NCBI RefSeq assembly: GCF_032190635.1
Contig: NZ_JAVLAS010000001.1
Coordinates: forward strand, 1,178,001-1,242,000
DNA length: 64,000 bases
Source: Levilactobacillus zymae
Lineage (GTDB): Bacteria > Bacillota > Bacilli > Lactobacillales > Lactobacillaceae
Reading direction: 5' to 3'
This document shows, piece after piece, positions 55,137 through 63,254 of this stretch (the stretch's first letter is position 1; each line of letters starts with the position of its first letter). Both the position numbers and the translations under genes were made by a program. A model generated the notes under the pieces. That model was given only the letters and a program-made list of their open reading frames with translations, did not search any database and was not told where the DNA came from.

Positions 55137-55413
55137 CATCAATCGCAACAAAAATAACGTTGATGAAGACAGTAGCGACTTGGTTCTGGACAAGCGACTC
55201 CCGGTGGGTGCGAGGGGAGACAGATTAAAGGCGTGAAAATCACTTCGGAGTTACGCGGTGAAACGACAGTAACCGTGCTGGTGGCACCCATTATCGTGCT
55301 AGCGTATCGCCATTGGCCGTACGTGAAGTGGTGGCCCGGAACGGGTCGCAAAACAGGTGGTACCGCGCGGGAGCGTCCTGAGTAAAGGCAGAACTTTATT
55401 CAGGGCGCTTTTT
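55137..55413 (+). promoter_or_regulatory. T-box riboswitch, probable isoleucine specifier (ATC)
   Basis: The T-box sequence AGGTGGTACCGCG (55355-55367) is followed by a 15-bp terminator stem with T-run (55373-55413). Stem I can be folded from GAAG/CTTC, GCGACTT/AAGGCGT and the distal CTCCC/GGGGAG hairpin; this leaves ACAGTA facing GAAAATCA in the specifier loop, so the codon next to the conserved purine is ATC (55239-55241), Ile. Uncharged tRNA-Ile would stabilise the antiterminator and turn on the peptide-binding protein and dipeptidase genes. The T-box is seen directly; the specifier call is from hand folding. Confidence 0.88.
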
Positions 55414-55456
55414 GGCGTTTACCGAAATTGGAAGCGAGGATTAGGAGGGATTGTCG

Positions 55457-57088
55457 ATGAACAAACGAGTGGCATTAAGACTAATGGGGGTGGCGGTGGC
55501 GATTAGTGGCTTAGCTGGCTGCGGGCAATCATCTTCCGCCAATCAGGAGCAAAGCAAAGCGCTAAACGTGACCATGGCTTCCGAAATGCAGACGGCTGAT
55601 CCGAACAAGGCCACGGATGCCTATTCCGGTTACATGATGAAGCAAACCACAGAGGGCCTATACCGGCTGAATAATCGTGGGCAGGTCGTTGCGGGAATGG
55701 CGACGAAAGTGGTTAAACCAACTAACCAGGGCAAAACGTATACGCTGACTTTACGCCATGATGCCAAGTGGAGTAACGGGGATGCCGTCACGGCGCAAGA
55801 CTTTGTGACGTCCTTTCGCCGTCAGGTTGACCCTACCACCAAGGCTCAGTACGCGAACCGCTTTGCTAGTTTTAAAAATTATGCGGCCGTGCAAAACGGG
55901 AAGAAGCAACCCTCGGCTTTAGGGGTCAAGGCCCTGGGCAAGTACAAGTTACAAATCACGTTAAGTCAGTTGAACCCCTCGTTTAACTATGAAGCGGCCA
56001 CCGAATATTTACCGGTTAATCGAAAATTGGTTAAGAAGTATGGCGCCAAATACGGCACCAATTCGGATCGCGTGGCGGCGAACGGCCCGTACGTGTTGAA
56101 GAAGTGGAACGGGACCAAGACCACTTGGGAATACGTTAAGAATCCCAAATATTACGCCGCTAAGAGTGTCCGGCTCAAGCAGATTAACGTGCAGGTCGTG
56201 AAGGATTCCTCTACCGCCGAAAAACTGTTTGCCGCCGGGAAAGTTCAAGAGACGGCTATCAGTGGGAGTGCCGTTCCGGGCGTTAAAAATAATGCCAAAT
56301 TGGCCAAGCAACTGCGCACGACCCTAACGACCGCGGTCTCACTGCAATACTTTAATCAGCAGAACCGACTAGGCGCCAATGCGAATTTCCGCAAGGCGGC
56401 CAATGTCGCCTTGAACCGTGAGCAGTTGACGCAAAAGGTTAATCAGGACGGGTCCAAGCCGTTATTAAACCTAGTTGCCCAGGGGGTGACAACCGATCCG
56501 AATAATGGTAATCAAGATTTTGCGGTCAGCACGGGGAATTATACCAAGCATAACGATGCGCAAGCCAAACGCCTATGGGCCAAGGCAAAAAAGGAATTGG
56601 GTGGCGGCAATCAAACCATCAATCTCCTGAGTAACGATACCGATGGCTCTAAAAACGTGGCAGAATATATCCAAAGTCAGTGGGAAAAGGACATGCCAGG
56701 GTTGAAGGTCACCATCACGGCGGTACCGTTACAACAGGAAATCAATAAGATGTTCAAACAGAACTTTGACGTGGCGATGTTCGGGTGGACCGGGGATGAA
56801 CCGGATCCGACGAATAACCTGAACCTGCTGGAAAAGGGCAACTCCATCAACTTCTCGAACTATAATGATCGGCAATATAACCAGCTGATGACCCGGGCGA
56901 CCCAGGAAACGAACACCAAGAAGCGAATGGCACTCCTCAAACAGGCCAATCGACGCGGGATGCAACTCGGAATCTTCAACCCCCTATATCAGCAGTCACA
57001 AGTCAATCTGGTCAGTGATAAAGTGGGCGGGATCCACTATTCAACCTATAATCTGGCCGCACAATACCGTTACGCTTACTGGAAATAA
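55457..57088 (+). CDS. Oligopeptide ABC transporter substrate-binding lipoprotein (OppA type), orphan
   Basis: A 543-residue solute-binding protein of SBP family 5. It has a lipoprotein signal with lipobox LAGC (Cys22), and the OppA pattern: TADPNKATDAYSG, TYTLTLRHDAKWSNGDAVTAQDFVTSFRRQVDP and the C-terminal FGWTGDEPDPTNNL. It would capture peptides outside the cell and deliver them to an Opp permease, whose genes are not here, so it is an orphan. TAGGAGGG fits ATG 55457 (6 bases) better than TTG 55451. The gene is behind a T-box and 19 bases before a dipeptidase, so transport and hydrolysis are controlled together. Confidence 0.92.
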   Translation: MNKRVALRLMGVAVAISGLAGCGQSSSANQEQSKALNVTMASEMQTADPNKATDAYSGYMMKQTTEGLYRLNNRGQVVAGMATKVVKPTNQGKTYTLTLRHDAKWSNGDAVTAQDFVTSFRRQVDPTTKAQYANRFASFKNYAAVQNGKKQPSALGVKALGKYKLQITLSQLNPSFNYEAATEYLPVNRKLVKKYGAKYGTNSDRVAANGPYVLKKWNGTKTTWEYVKNPKYYAAKSVRLKQINVQVVKDSSTAEKLFAAGKVQETAISGSAVPGVKNNAKLAKQLRTTLTTAVSLQYFNQQNRLGANANFRKAANVALNREQLTQKVNQDGSKPLLNLVAQGVTTDPNNGNQDFAVSTGNYTKHNDAQAKRLWAKAKKELGGGNQTINLLSNDTDGSKNVAEYIQSQWEKDMPGLKVTITAVPLQQEINKMFKQNFDVAMFGWTGDEPDPTNNLNLLEKGNSINFSNYNDRQYNQLMTRATQETNTKKRMALLKQANRRGMQLGIFNPLYQQSQVNLVSDKVGGIHYSTYNLAAQYRYAYWK

Positions 57089-57107
57089 TTTTTGAAAGGA
57101 TGATTAG

Positions 57108-58463
57108 ATGTCAGCTTTAACCACCGCGGTGACCGCCGCGCTAGCCGCCGACCGTGACCGGTTGGCCGCCTACCTCAAGCTCCAGACCGTTTCCGCACAG
57201 AACCGGGGGATCGCTGCCACCGTCGACTTTTTGACCCACGAATTTGAAGCGTTAGGCGCCCAAGTCCAGGTTTGGCGTGACGTAGCGGGCAGCAACCCGT
57301 TTGTCTTCGCTACCTTAGCGGCTGGCCCGCACGGTAACGCCGACCGGACATTACTGTTTTATAATCACTACGACGTACAGCCACCCGAACCTTTAGCCGA
57401 ATGGCAGACCGATCCCTTTACCCTGACCGAACAAGACGGCCGTTATTATGCGCGGGGGATTGCTGATGATAAAGGAGAATTAATGCTACGGTTATCGGTC
57501 GTCAAGGCCCTGCAAGCGAGCGGTGGCTTACCCTGCAACCTGAAATTCGTGGTCGAGGGGGAAGAGGAAATTGGGAGTCGCCATATTCCTCAGATGACCC
57601 AGCAGCACGCCACCGATTTAGCCGCTGACGCTGTGGTTTGGGAAACCGGCGGTAAGGACGCCGACGAGAACTTTCAGGTGACCTGTGGTGCCAAGGGCAT
57701 CCTATGTCTAGAACTTAGTGTGACCACAGCGGACAAGGACCTGCATTCCTCCTTGGGGGCCTACGCCGACAATGCGGCCTGGCGGTTGACGCAAGCGTTG
57801 GCGTCCCTACGTACCGCCGATAACCGGATCAAGGTCGCCGGGTTCTACGACGATATTCGACCGTTGAGTCCAGCCGAACAACAAGCCGTGGCCGCGATGA
57901 CCTTCAATGGTGAGGTAGTCCAACGGCACTTTGGCCTCAAGCGGCCGTTCGTGACGGCTGACCCGGTGACTGAATTGGTTAACGGCACCACGATGACCAT
58001 CAACGGGTTATCGAGTGGTTACGAGGGCGCAGGGGTCAAGACCGTGATTCCGAAGACCGCCACGGCCAAGGTCGATTGTCGGTTAGTGCCGGGGCAAGAT
58101 CCGCAGCGTCAGGCCCAGTTGATTCGTGATCAGCTCGGCCGGAATGGGTTTGCCGACGTTCAGGTAACCTACCTACTGGGGGAAGCGCCGTTTCGTTCCG
58201 ACCTGACCGCACCGTTCGTGAAAGCCGCCGTGCAAACGGCCCACGAGGTTTACGGTGACCGGGTCCGGTTGGTACCTAACATGGCTGGTACCGGGCCGCA
58301 AGCCCCCTTCTTCGCCGCTGTGCAGGCCCCCATCGTCGCGGTGGGCAGTACCTGGGCGGGCTCCGGTCCCCACGCACCTAACGAGAACGTGCGGGTCGCC
58401 GACTACCAGCAGGCGGCCTTGTATACCGCTAAGCTCCTCACGGCGTTTGGAACGGAAGCTTGA
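57108..58463 (+). CDS. M20 family metallo-dipeptidase
   Basis: The 451-residue zinc peptidase has the M20 metal-site motifs: LFYNHYDVQPP (His/Asp ligands), RGIADDKGE (bridging Asp), EGEEEIGS (catalytic Glu and ligand), and a late GTGPQAPFF block. It hydrolyses di- or tripeptides in the cytoplasm. GAAAGGATG precedes the ATG and it starts 19 bases after the orphan peptide-binding protein, so both are under the upstream T-box. This supports a role in releasing the limiting amino acid from imported peptides. The exact cleavage preference is not known. A terminator follows. Confidence 0.9.
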   Translation: MSALTTAVTAALAADRDRLAAYLKLQTVSAQNRGIAATVDFLTHEFEALGAQVQVWRDVAGSNPFVFATLAAGPHGNADRTLLFYNHYDVQPPEPLAEWQTDPFTLTEQDGRYYARGIADDKGELMLRLSVVKALQASGGLPCNLKFVVEGEEEIGSRHIPQMTQQHATDLAADAVVWETGGKDADENFQVTCGAKGILCLELSVTTADKDLHSSLGAYADNAAWRLTQALASLRTADNRIKVAGFYDDIRPLSPAEQQAVAAMTFNGEVVQRHFGLKRPFVTADPVTELVNGTTMTINGLSSGYEGAGVKTVIPKTATAKVDCRLVPGQDPQRQAQLIRDQLGRNGFADVQVTYLLGEAPFRSDLTAPFVKAAVQTAHEVYGDRVRLVPNMAGTGPQAPFFAAVQAPIVAVGSTWAGSGPHAPNENVRVADYQQAALYTAKLLTAFGTEA

Positions 58464-58471
58464 TGACGATG

Positions 58472-58501
58472 AGTCTGGGACCAAAATCTCAGACTTTTTT
58501 C
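58472..58501 (+). terminator. Terminator of the T-box operon
   Basis: AGTCTG-GGA pairs with TCT-CAGACT, followed by six Ts. Confidence 0.8.
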
Positions 58502-58714
58502 GTTTCCGAATATCTGGTGTCGAAACGTGCGCCAAAAGGCAGCTGGTTCCGCTTAACCCCGTAAGACAGACAATCCAGGCCTAGGATGATCTGCCTTACG
58601 ACGTTAATGCTCGCCAGCTAACCGCCTTTTATCCCACTCTTATCTGGTGCTAACGGTAAAAATTATCAAGCAAAGGGCTTGTAATTTGAAACGGAACCCC
58701 GGATAATTAAGGAC
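58502..58714 (+). other. Intergenic region with an imperfect hairpin
   Basis: No gene is seen. A hairpin at about 58551-58600 (GTAAGACAGA with TCTGCCTTAC, one mismatch) has no T-run. Nothing else is recognised. Confidence 0.4.
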
Positions 58715-58746
58715 AGTTTGAAACAAACTTGGGCGGTAGGTATTTT
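58715..58746 (+). promoter_or_regulatory. MFS exporter promoter with palindromic operator candidate
   Basis: TTGAAA (58718) - 17 bp - TATTTT (58741). The palindrome AGTTTG-AAA-CAAACT (58715-58729) covers the -35 box, as TetR- or MarR-type operators of drug exporters often do. No regulator gene lies next to it. Confidence 0.55.
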
Positions 58747-58796
58747 TGACTACTGAAAAACGTTGTGGCGGGCCAACGGTAGGAGGATTTTTTTGA

Positions 58797-60281
58797 ATGA
58801 TGAGTAAGCAACACACTAACGTTGGGGTCGTCACGGGGGCCGTCTTCGTCGCGACCTTCATGTCGGCTATCGAGGGAACCATCGTGTCCACGGCCATGCC
58901 AACAATCGTTGGGGACCTACACGGGGTGGCCCTGATGAACTGGGTCTTCTCAATCTTTTTACTGACTAACGCGTTAGCCACGCCGATTTACGGTAAATTG
59001 GCCGATACGGTCGGTCGTAAGTCAATCTTTTTAGCCGGGTTATTGATCTTTATTGTGGGATCGACACTGTCCGGGTTATCCCATAGTATGGAGACCTTGA
59101 TTGCCTGGCGTGCCTTGCAAGGGATCGGGGCCGGGGCGATCATGCCGGTGTCCTTTACCATCTTGGCGGATATCTATCCGGTCGAGCAACGGGCCCGGGT
59201 CATGGGCCTGAACGGGTCGGCTTGGGGGATTGCCGCCGTGGTCGCGCCATTACTGGGGGGCTTTATCGTCGACCAGTTGAGTTGGCACTGGATTTTCTTT
59301 ATTAACATTCCGATTGGGATTATTACGGTGTTGTTAATCTGGTTTTTCTTGGACGACAACTTCGAGCGTAAACCATTCACCATGGATTGGGGCGGGAGTC
59401 TCTGGCTGTCCGTGGGCTTATTAGCCCTGATGCTGACGTTCCAGCTCTTGGGAAACGGGCAGCTCAGCGTCGCCTGGGTCGTCGCCGGCTTGGTGGTCAC
59501 GGTGCTCGCCTTCTGGCTGTTCTTGCGCCAGGAAAAGCGCACGGCCGACCCGTTGATCCCGTTAACCTTGTTTAAGAACCGGACCTTCGTGATTCAAAAT
59601 CTGATTGCCGCGTTGGTGAGTGGGTTCTTGATGGGCTTTGAAGTCTATCTCCCAACCTGGACTCAGGGCTTGTTAGGTCTCTTGGCTTCTCAGGCCGGAT
59701 TTGCCATCACGCCCAGTTCGTTGATGTGGATCGTGGGCTCGTTTATCGCCGGCCGCTTAATGCTCAAGCATACACCGTACCAAATTATCAATATCAGTCT
59801 GAGCTTCATTTTGGTGGGTGGCTTATTGATGGCCTTTGTACCGATGACCACGCCATTCTGGTGCTTCTTCGTGATTGCGGCCATCTGTGGGACCGGTTTT
59901 GGGATTACCATTACCACCACGACCGTGACCGTTCAGAGCCAGGTGCCGGTCGAAGACGTCGGGGTGGCCACCTCGTTTAACACCCTTTCGCGGACGCTGG
60001 GGCAGACCATCATGATCTCCGTCTTTGGGATCATCATGAATCTGGCCATGGCTCGCGGTGTGGCAACACACAAGGGAACCAGCCTGACCATGATGAATCA
60101 GCTGATCAACCCGCAGACCGCTAAAAGTTTACCGAGTGACCTGTTGCCCACACTTCACGGCATCCTGTATCAGGGATTGCACGTCATCTTTATCGCGGCC
60201 GTAATTTTGATTGTGATTTCCTTTATGGTCAACTTTTTGGATCGGAAGGGGACCCAACGGTTAACCGGCAAACAGGGGTAA
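58797..60281 (+). CDS. MFS multidrug exporter, 14-TM DHA2 family
   Basis: The 494-residue protein has the DHA2 (EmrB/QacA) layout: motif D1/N-terminal FVATFMSAIEGTIVSTAMPTI, motif A GKLADTVGRKSIFLAG, motif B RALQGIGAGAIMPVSF, and motif C-like GSAWGIAAVVAPLLGGFIVD. It would use the proton gradient to pump out drugs or toxic compounds. AGGAGG lies 10 bases before ATG 58797; a second ATG follows at once. Monocistronic, with a palindrome over its promoter that suggests inducible control. Substrate is not predictable. Confidence 0.9.
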   Translation: MMSKQHTNVGVVTGAVFVATFMSAIEGTIVSTAMPTIVGDLHGVALMNWVFSIFLLTNALATPIYGKLADTVGRKSIFLAGLLIFIVGSTLSGLSHSMETLIAWRALQGIGAGAIMPVSFTILADIYPVEQRARVMGLNGSAWGIAAVVAPLLGGFIVDQLSWHWIFFINIPIGIITVLLIWFFLDDNFERKPFTMDWGGSLWLSVGLLALMLTFQLLGNGQLSVAWVVAGLVVTVLAFWLFLRQEKRTADPLIPLTLFKNRTFVIQNLIAALVSGFLMGFEVYLPTWTQGLLGLLASQAGFAITPSSLMWIVGSFIAGRLMLKHTPYQIINISLSFILVGGLLMAFVPMTTPFWCFFVIAAICGTGFGITITTTTVTVQSQVPVEDVGVATSFNTLSRTLGQTIMISVFGIIMNLAMARGVATHKGTSLTMMNQLINPQTAKSLPSDLLPTLHGILYQGLHVIFIAAVILIVISFMVNFLDRKGTQRLTGKQG

Positions 60282-60354
60282 TTAGTCCCGTTTTAAGAAA
60301 AGTTACGCTATAATATAGTTTAAGGTTAGCGAGATAACGAGTGGAGGCGATCAA

Positions 60355-60681
60355 ATGTTTGAAAGTAATCATGCGCGGTATGCGAGCTACGGAACCGTAG
60401 CCGTTCTGCCGGGTGAAATGATTGATGTGGTTTGGAAGATTATCGATCAGGATCTGCAAGGCCTGTTCCCGCTAGATAACTTACTCACGTTTAAACTCCA
60501 CAACCATCAAGGGCACACGACCTTTGAGTACGTGCAAACGGACGAGCAGGCCCAACAGACCTTCGGGGCCGCCTTTGATACCGACTACGCCTATAGTTCG
60601 AACCTGCCGGAGACGGTCCTGGCTTACGACGATGGGGATAGTCAAATTATCTTATTACCCTCCGAAACGAATCAGAATTAA
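60355..60681 (+). CDS. DUF960 family protein
   Basis: The 108-residue protein matches the DUF960 family of Lactobacillales: the RYASYGTVAVLPGEMIDVVWKIIDQDLQGLFPLDNLL start is characteristic. The rest is strand-rich and acidic. Function is unknown. TGGAGGCG precedes the ATG, and TATAAT at 60309-60314 fits its own promoter. A strong terminator follows; monocistronic. Confidence 0.82.
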   Translation: MFESNHARYASYGTVAVLPGEMIDVVWKIIDQDLQGLFPLDNLLTFKLHNHQGHTTFEYVQTDEQAQQTFGAAFDTDYAYSSNLPETVLAYDDGDSQIILLPSETNQN

Positions 60682-60686
60682 ACGAT

Positions 60687-60716
60687 AAAAAGCCACCGAT
60701 TATCGGTGGCTTTTTG
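60687..60716 (+). terminator. Terminator of the DUF960 gene
   Basis: AAAAAGCCACCGA pairs with TCGGTGGCTTTTT with almost no loop; U-run present. Confidence 0.9.
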
Positions 60717-60730
60717 GTGTCCTCAATAAA

Positions 60731-60763
60731 AAACAACGACCGCACTAGGCACAGTCGTTGTCC
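60731..60763 (-). terminator. Terminator of the deoxynucleoside kinase gene
   Basis: On the minus strand ACAACGAC pairs with GTCGTTGT and is followed by TTTTTT. Confidence 0.85.
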
Positions 60764-60770
60764 ATAAAAA

Positions 60771-61412
60771 TTACGCGTTCACGCGGATGTCCTTCAACGC
60801 ATCGTCGATCTGACCTAAGACGATGTCGATGTTTCCCGGCGTTTCCAAGTCGTACTTTTGTAAGTCGATCTTGATCTTAGGACTGACGTCGTAGTCGTCG
60901 TACCAACCCTTGTAGGCCGTCCACATCTTCTTGTAGTAGGCTTCCAATTCGGGATTGTTGTCGAATTGTTCGTAATCACGGCCCCGCTTCTTGATCCGGT
61001 GGAGGATCGTGTCAAAGTCGGCGTCGGCGTAAACCAACAAATCCGGTGCCTTTTTAGGCATTTCGTCCAGCTCGTTCATCATGTTGTCCAGAAGGTTTAA
61101 GTAGACTTCCAGTTCCGTATCCGTGATGTTCCCTTCAGCGTTGTTTTCACGCGTGAAGAGGGCATCTTCGTAGATTGAGCGGTCCAGGACGTTGTTATCG
61201 TCGGCCAACGCCCGCTTGATCATACTGAACCGCTTGTTGAGAAAGTAAATCTGCAGCAAGAAGCCGTATTGCTTCGGGTTCCGGTAGTAGAGTGGTAACA
61301 CTGGGTTATCACCGACCGGTTCGAAAAATGCTTGTGTGTTCAAGTGTGCGGCAATTTTGCCTGTAAGGGTCGTCTTACCGACCCCAATCATTCCTGCTGT
61401 AATTATCACCAT
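60771..61412 (-). CDS. Deoxynucleoside kinase
   Basis: The 213-residue kinase phosphorylates deoxyadenosine, deoxyguanosine or deoxycytidine in nucleotide salvage. Walker A GMIGVGKTT (7-15), the catalytic DRSIYEDALF block (about 77-86) and the arginine-rich lid HRIKKRGRDYEQ are in place. ATG 61412 with AGAGGGG upstream is the start; the frame is open 15 codons further but without a ribosome site. Lactobacilli usually carry paired kinases (dAK/dGK); only one is here. An extended -10 (TGG-TACACT, 61446-61454, minus) may drive it. Substrate is not decided. Confidence 0.92.
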   Translation of the reverse strand: MVIITAGMIGVGKTTLTGKIAAHLNTQAFFEPVGDNPVLPLYYRNPKQYGFLLQIYFLNKRFSMIKRALADDNNVLDRSIYEDALFTRENNAEGNITDTELEVYLNLLDNMMNELDEMPKKAPDLLVYADADFDTILHRIKKRGRDYEQFDNNPELEAYYKKMWTAYKGWYDDYDVSPKIKIDLQKYDLETPGNIDIVLGQIDDALKDIRVNA

Positions 61413-61502
61413 GATAGCCCCTCTTTTATAGAAAATACAAGATATAGTGTACCACAAAAATTACCAATACCACATCTACTTGCGAGAAATTTCCGGTCCA
61501 CT

Positions 61503-61530
61503 TTGGCGAGTTTGGGCATTGTTGTATAAT
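61503..61530 (+). promoter_or_regulatory. Promoter of the HAD phosphatase gene
   Basis: TTGGCG (61503) - 16 bp - TATAAT (61525), 39 bases before the chosen ATG. Confidence 0.65.
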
Positions 61531-61569
61531 GGAAGTGTTGGTAATAGTGGATTTGGAGGGATTAACAGA

Positions 61570-62340
61570 ATGACGCAAGCAGTCGTATTTTTTGATTTAG
61601 ACGGGACGCTCTTCGATAACGCCAAGAATGTGTTACCCGAAAGCATTGCCGCGATTCAGAAATTAAAAAGCCACGACGGGCTACCGGTAATTGCGACCGG
61701 TCGCAACATTTTTGAAATTCAGGACGTGTTGGACGCCACGGGAATCGATGCCGTGGTCAGCGCCAACGGTAGTTACGTTCAGTATCAGGGGCAGCGACTC
61801 TCGGCCGCGGTGATTGAGCCAACCGTGTTAACGGCGGTCACCCAGTTCGCCGCACAGCAGGGCGACCCGGTGGGCTACTTTAACAACCGGGGCTTTCGGC
61901 TGAGTCAGGCGACACCGGACACCCGGGATAATTTTCAGCTTTTGCGGCTCCACGCTGTGGTGGACCCAGACTGGTACCGTACGCAGCCCATCAACTTCTT
62001 AAACGTGTTTAACCGCGATAAGTTAAAATTGTATCAGGACCGGTTTGCCGGTCAGCTCAACTTTGTGCGCAATAACCCGCGCGCGTTGGATACCATGGTC
62101 ACGGGCGTCAGCAAGCAAACCGGGATTCGAACGTTCCTACAAGCGGCTCACCTGGAAACGGCGCGGACCTATGCCTTCGGGGATGGGTTTAACGACCTGC
62201 AGATGTTTGACGAAGTGGATGTGCCAATTGCCATGGAAAACGGGGTGCCGGCGGCCAAGGCCCAAGCGGCTTACGTGACCACTACCAACCAGACGGACGG
62301 AATCGTTCGGGGACTCAAGCACTTTAACCTCATTGATTAA
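61570..62340 (+). CDS. Cof-type HAD-IIB phosphatase
   Basis: The 256-residue HAD hydrolase shows motif I DLDGT (9-13, nucleophile Asp9), motif II ATGR, a Cof-type (IIB) cap, a lysine before the last motifs, and motif IV GDGFNDLQMF. Such enzymes remove phosphate from sugar phosphates, nucleotides or cofactors; the substrate is unknown. TTGGAGGG lies before ATG 61570 and the promoter starts RNA near 61537, so the longer in-frame reading from 61447 is not used. Confidence 0.9.
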   Translation: MTQAVVFFDLDGTLFDNAKNVLPESIAAIQKLKSHDGLPVIATGRNIFEIQDVLDATGIDAVVSANGSYVQYQGQRLSAAVIEPTVLTAVTQFAAQQGDPVGYFNNRGFRLSQATPDTRDNFQLLRLHAVVDPDWYRTQPINFLNVFNRDKLKLYQDRFAGQLNFVRNNPRALDTMVTGVSKQTGIRTFLQAAHLETARTYAFGDGFNDLQMFDEVDVPIAMENGVPAAKAQAAYVTTTNQTDGIVRGLKHFNLID

Positions 62341-62458
62341 AGATTAAAAGTAATGAGATTCAGCGGGCCTGCATTAAGACTACTGGTTCACCCTCGGTTC
62401 TTAACCGGGTTACAATCAGATTTGTAGCCACGGTGCCGAAAATGATACTTTAAGGCCT

Positions 62459-62501
62459 AAAATGGCCCTTACTCCCAGTACAGGAATAAGGGCCATTTTT
62501 G
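62459..62501. terminator. Bidirectional terminator
   Basis: AAAATGGCCCTTA and TAAGGGCCATTTT bound the stem between convergent genes; U-runs on both strands. The bases before it (62341-62458) hold nothing recognised. Confidence 0.85.
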
Positions 62502-62560
62502 CGTTCATGCTCACCAATTAAGCGGCCATGGGCCTAATTGAACGATGTGCCGTTCAGGGA

Positions 62561-63232
62561 TTAGGCCAGGTGCTTTTCGATGTTGGCTAAGGTTACCAGT
62601 GAGGTGTCGGCGAAGACCATATCGGCAGCTCCCAGTTCGGTTGCATCACCGATTCCTAGTGAGGTCTCACCGGCGGCGTTGATGGCTTGAACCCCAGCGG
62701 CGGCGTCTTCCAAGCCCACACATTGTGCGGGATCCAGATTTAGGAGTTGGGCACCCTTGGTGTAGATCTCGGGATCCGGTTTGCCGTGCTTAAGGCTGGC
62801 TGGGTCGACGATTTCGGGGAAGTAATCGGTTAATTCCAACTTAGCCAAGACGCGCGGGGCGTTCTTGGAAGCGGAAGCCAGGGACAATAGGTAGCCCTTA
62901 GCGCGAATATCGTCGAGGAAGGCCTTCATCCCGGGAAGGATATTCGCGGGCGTCATCTTATCGACCTCGGCCACGTAGTTGGTGTTTTTCTTGGCGGCCA
63001 ATGCCACTTTTTGGTCGGCCGTATAGTCGTTTTCTTTCCCGCCGGCCTTTAAGATCATCTCCAGCGAGTCCATCCGGCTAATTCCCTTCAGTCCGTCCGC
63101 TAGTTCCTTGGACCACGCCACACCTAAATAGTCAGCGAGTTGGTGCCAAGCGGTGCCGTGTAAGACGGACGTGTCGGTGATAACGCCGTCGAGGTCGAAA
63201 ACGAAGCCCTTGATGTCTGCAAATTTGGTCAT
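62561..63232 (-). CDS. pgmB: Beta-phosphoglucomutase
   Basis: The 223-residue HAD enzyme converts beta-glucose 1-phosphate to glucose 6-phosphate. Nucleophile Asp13 and Asp15 lie in FDLDGVITDTSVLHGTAW, with the cap SASKNAPRVL segment (about 113-122) and the metal site GLEDAAAGVQAI. AAGGAG upstream fits ATG 63232; a GTG three codons earlier is too close to it. It follows the maltose phosphorylase gene by 22 bases, the classical malP-pgmB pair in lactobacilli, in which phosphorolysis of maltose gives the substrate of this enzyme. Confidence 0.95.
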   Translation of the reverse strand: MTKFADIKGFVFDLDGVITDTSVLHGTAWHQLADYLGVAWSKELADGLKGISRMDSLEMILKAGGKENDYTADQKVALAAKKNTNYVAEVDKMTPANILPGMKAFLDDIRAKGYLLSLASASKNAPRVLAKLELTDYFPEIVDPASLKHGKPDPEIYTKGAQLLNLDPAQCVGLEDAAAGVQAINAAGETSLGIGDATELGAADMVFADTSLVTLANIEKHLA

Positions 63233-63254
63233 AATGAACACTCCTTAAAAAAAG

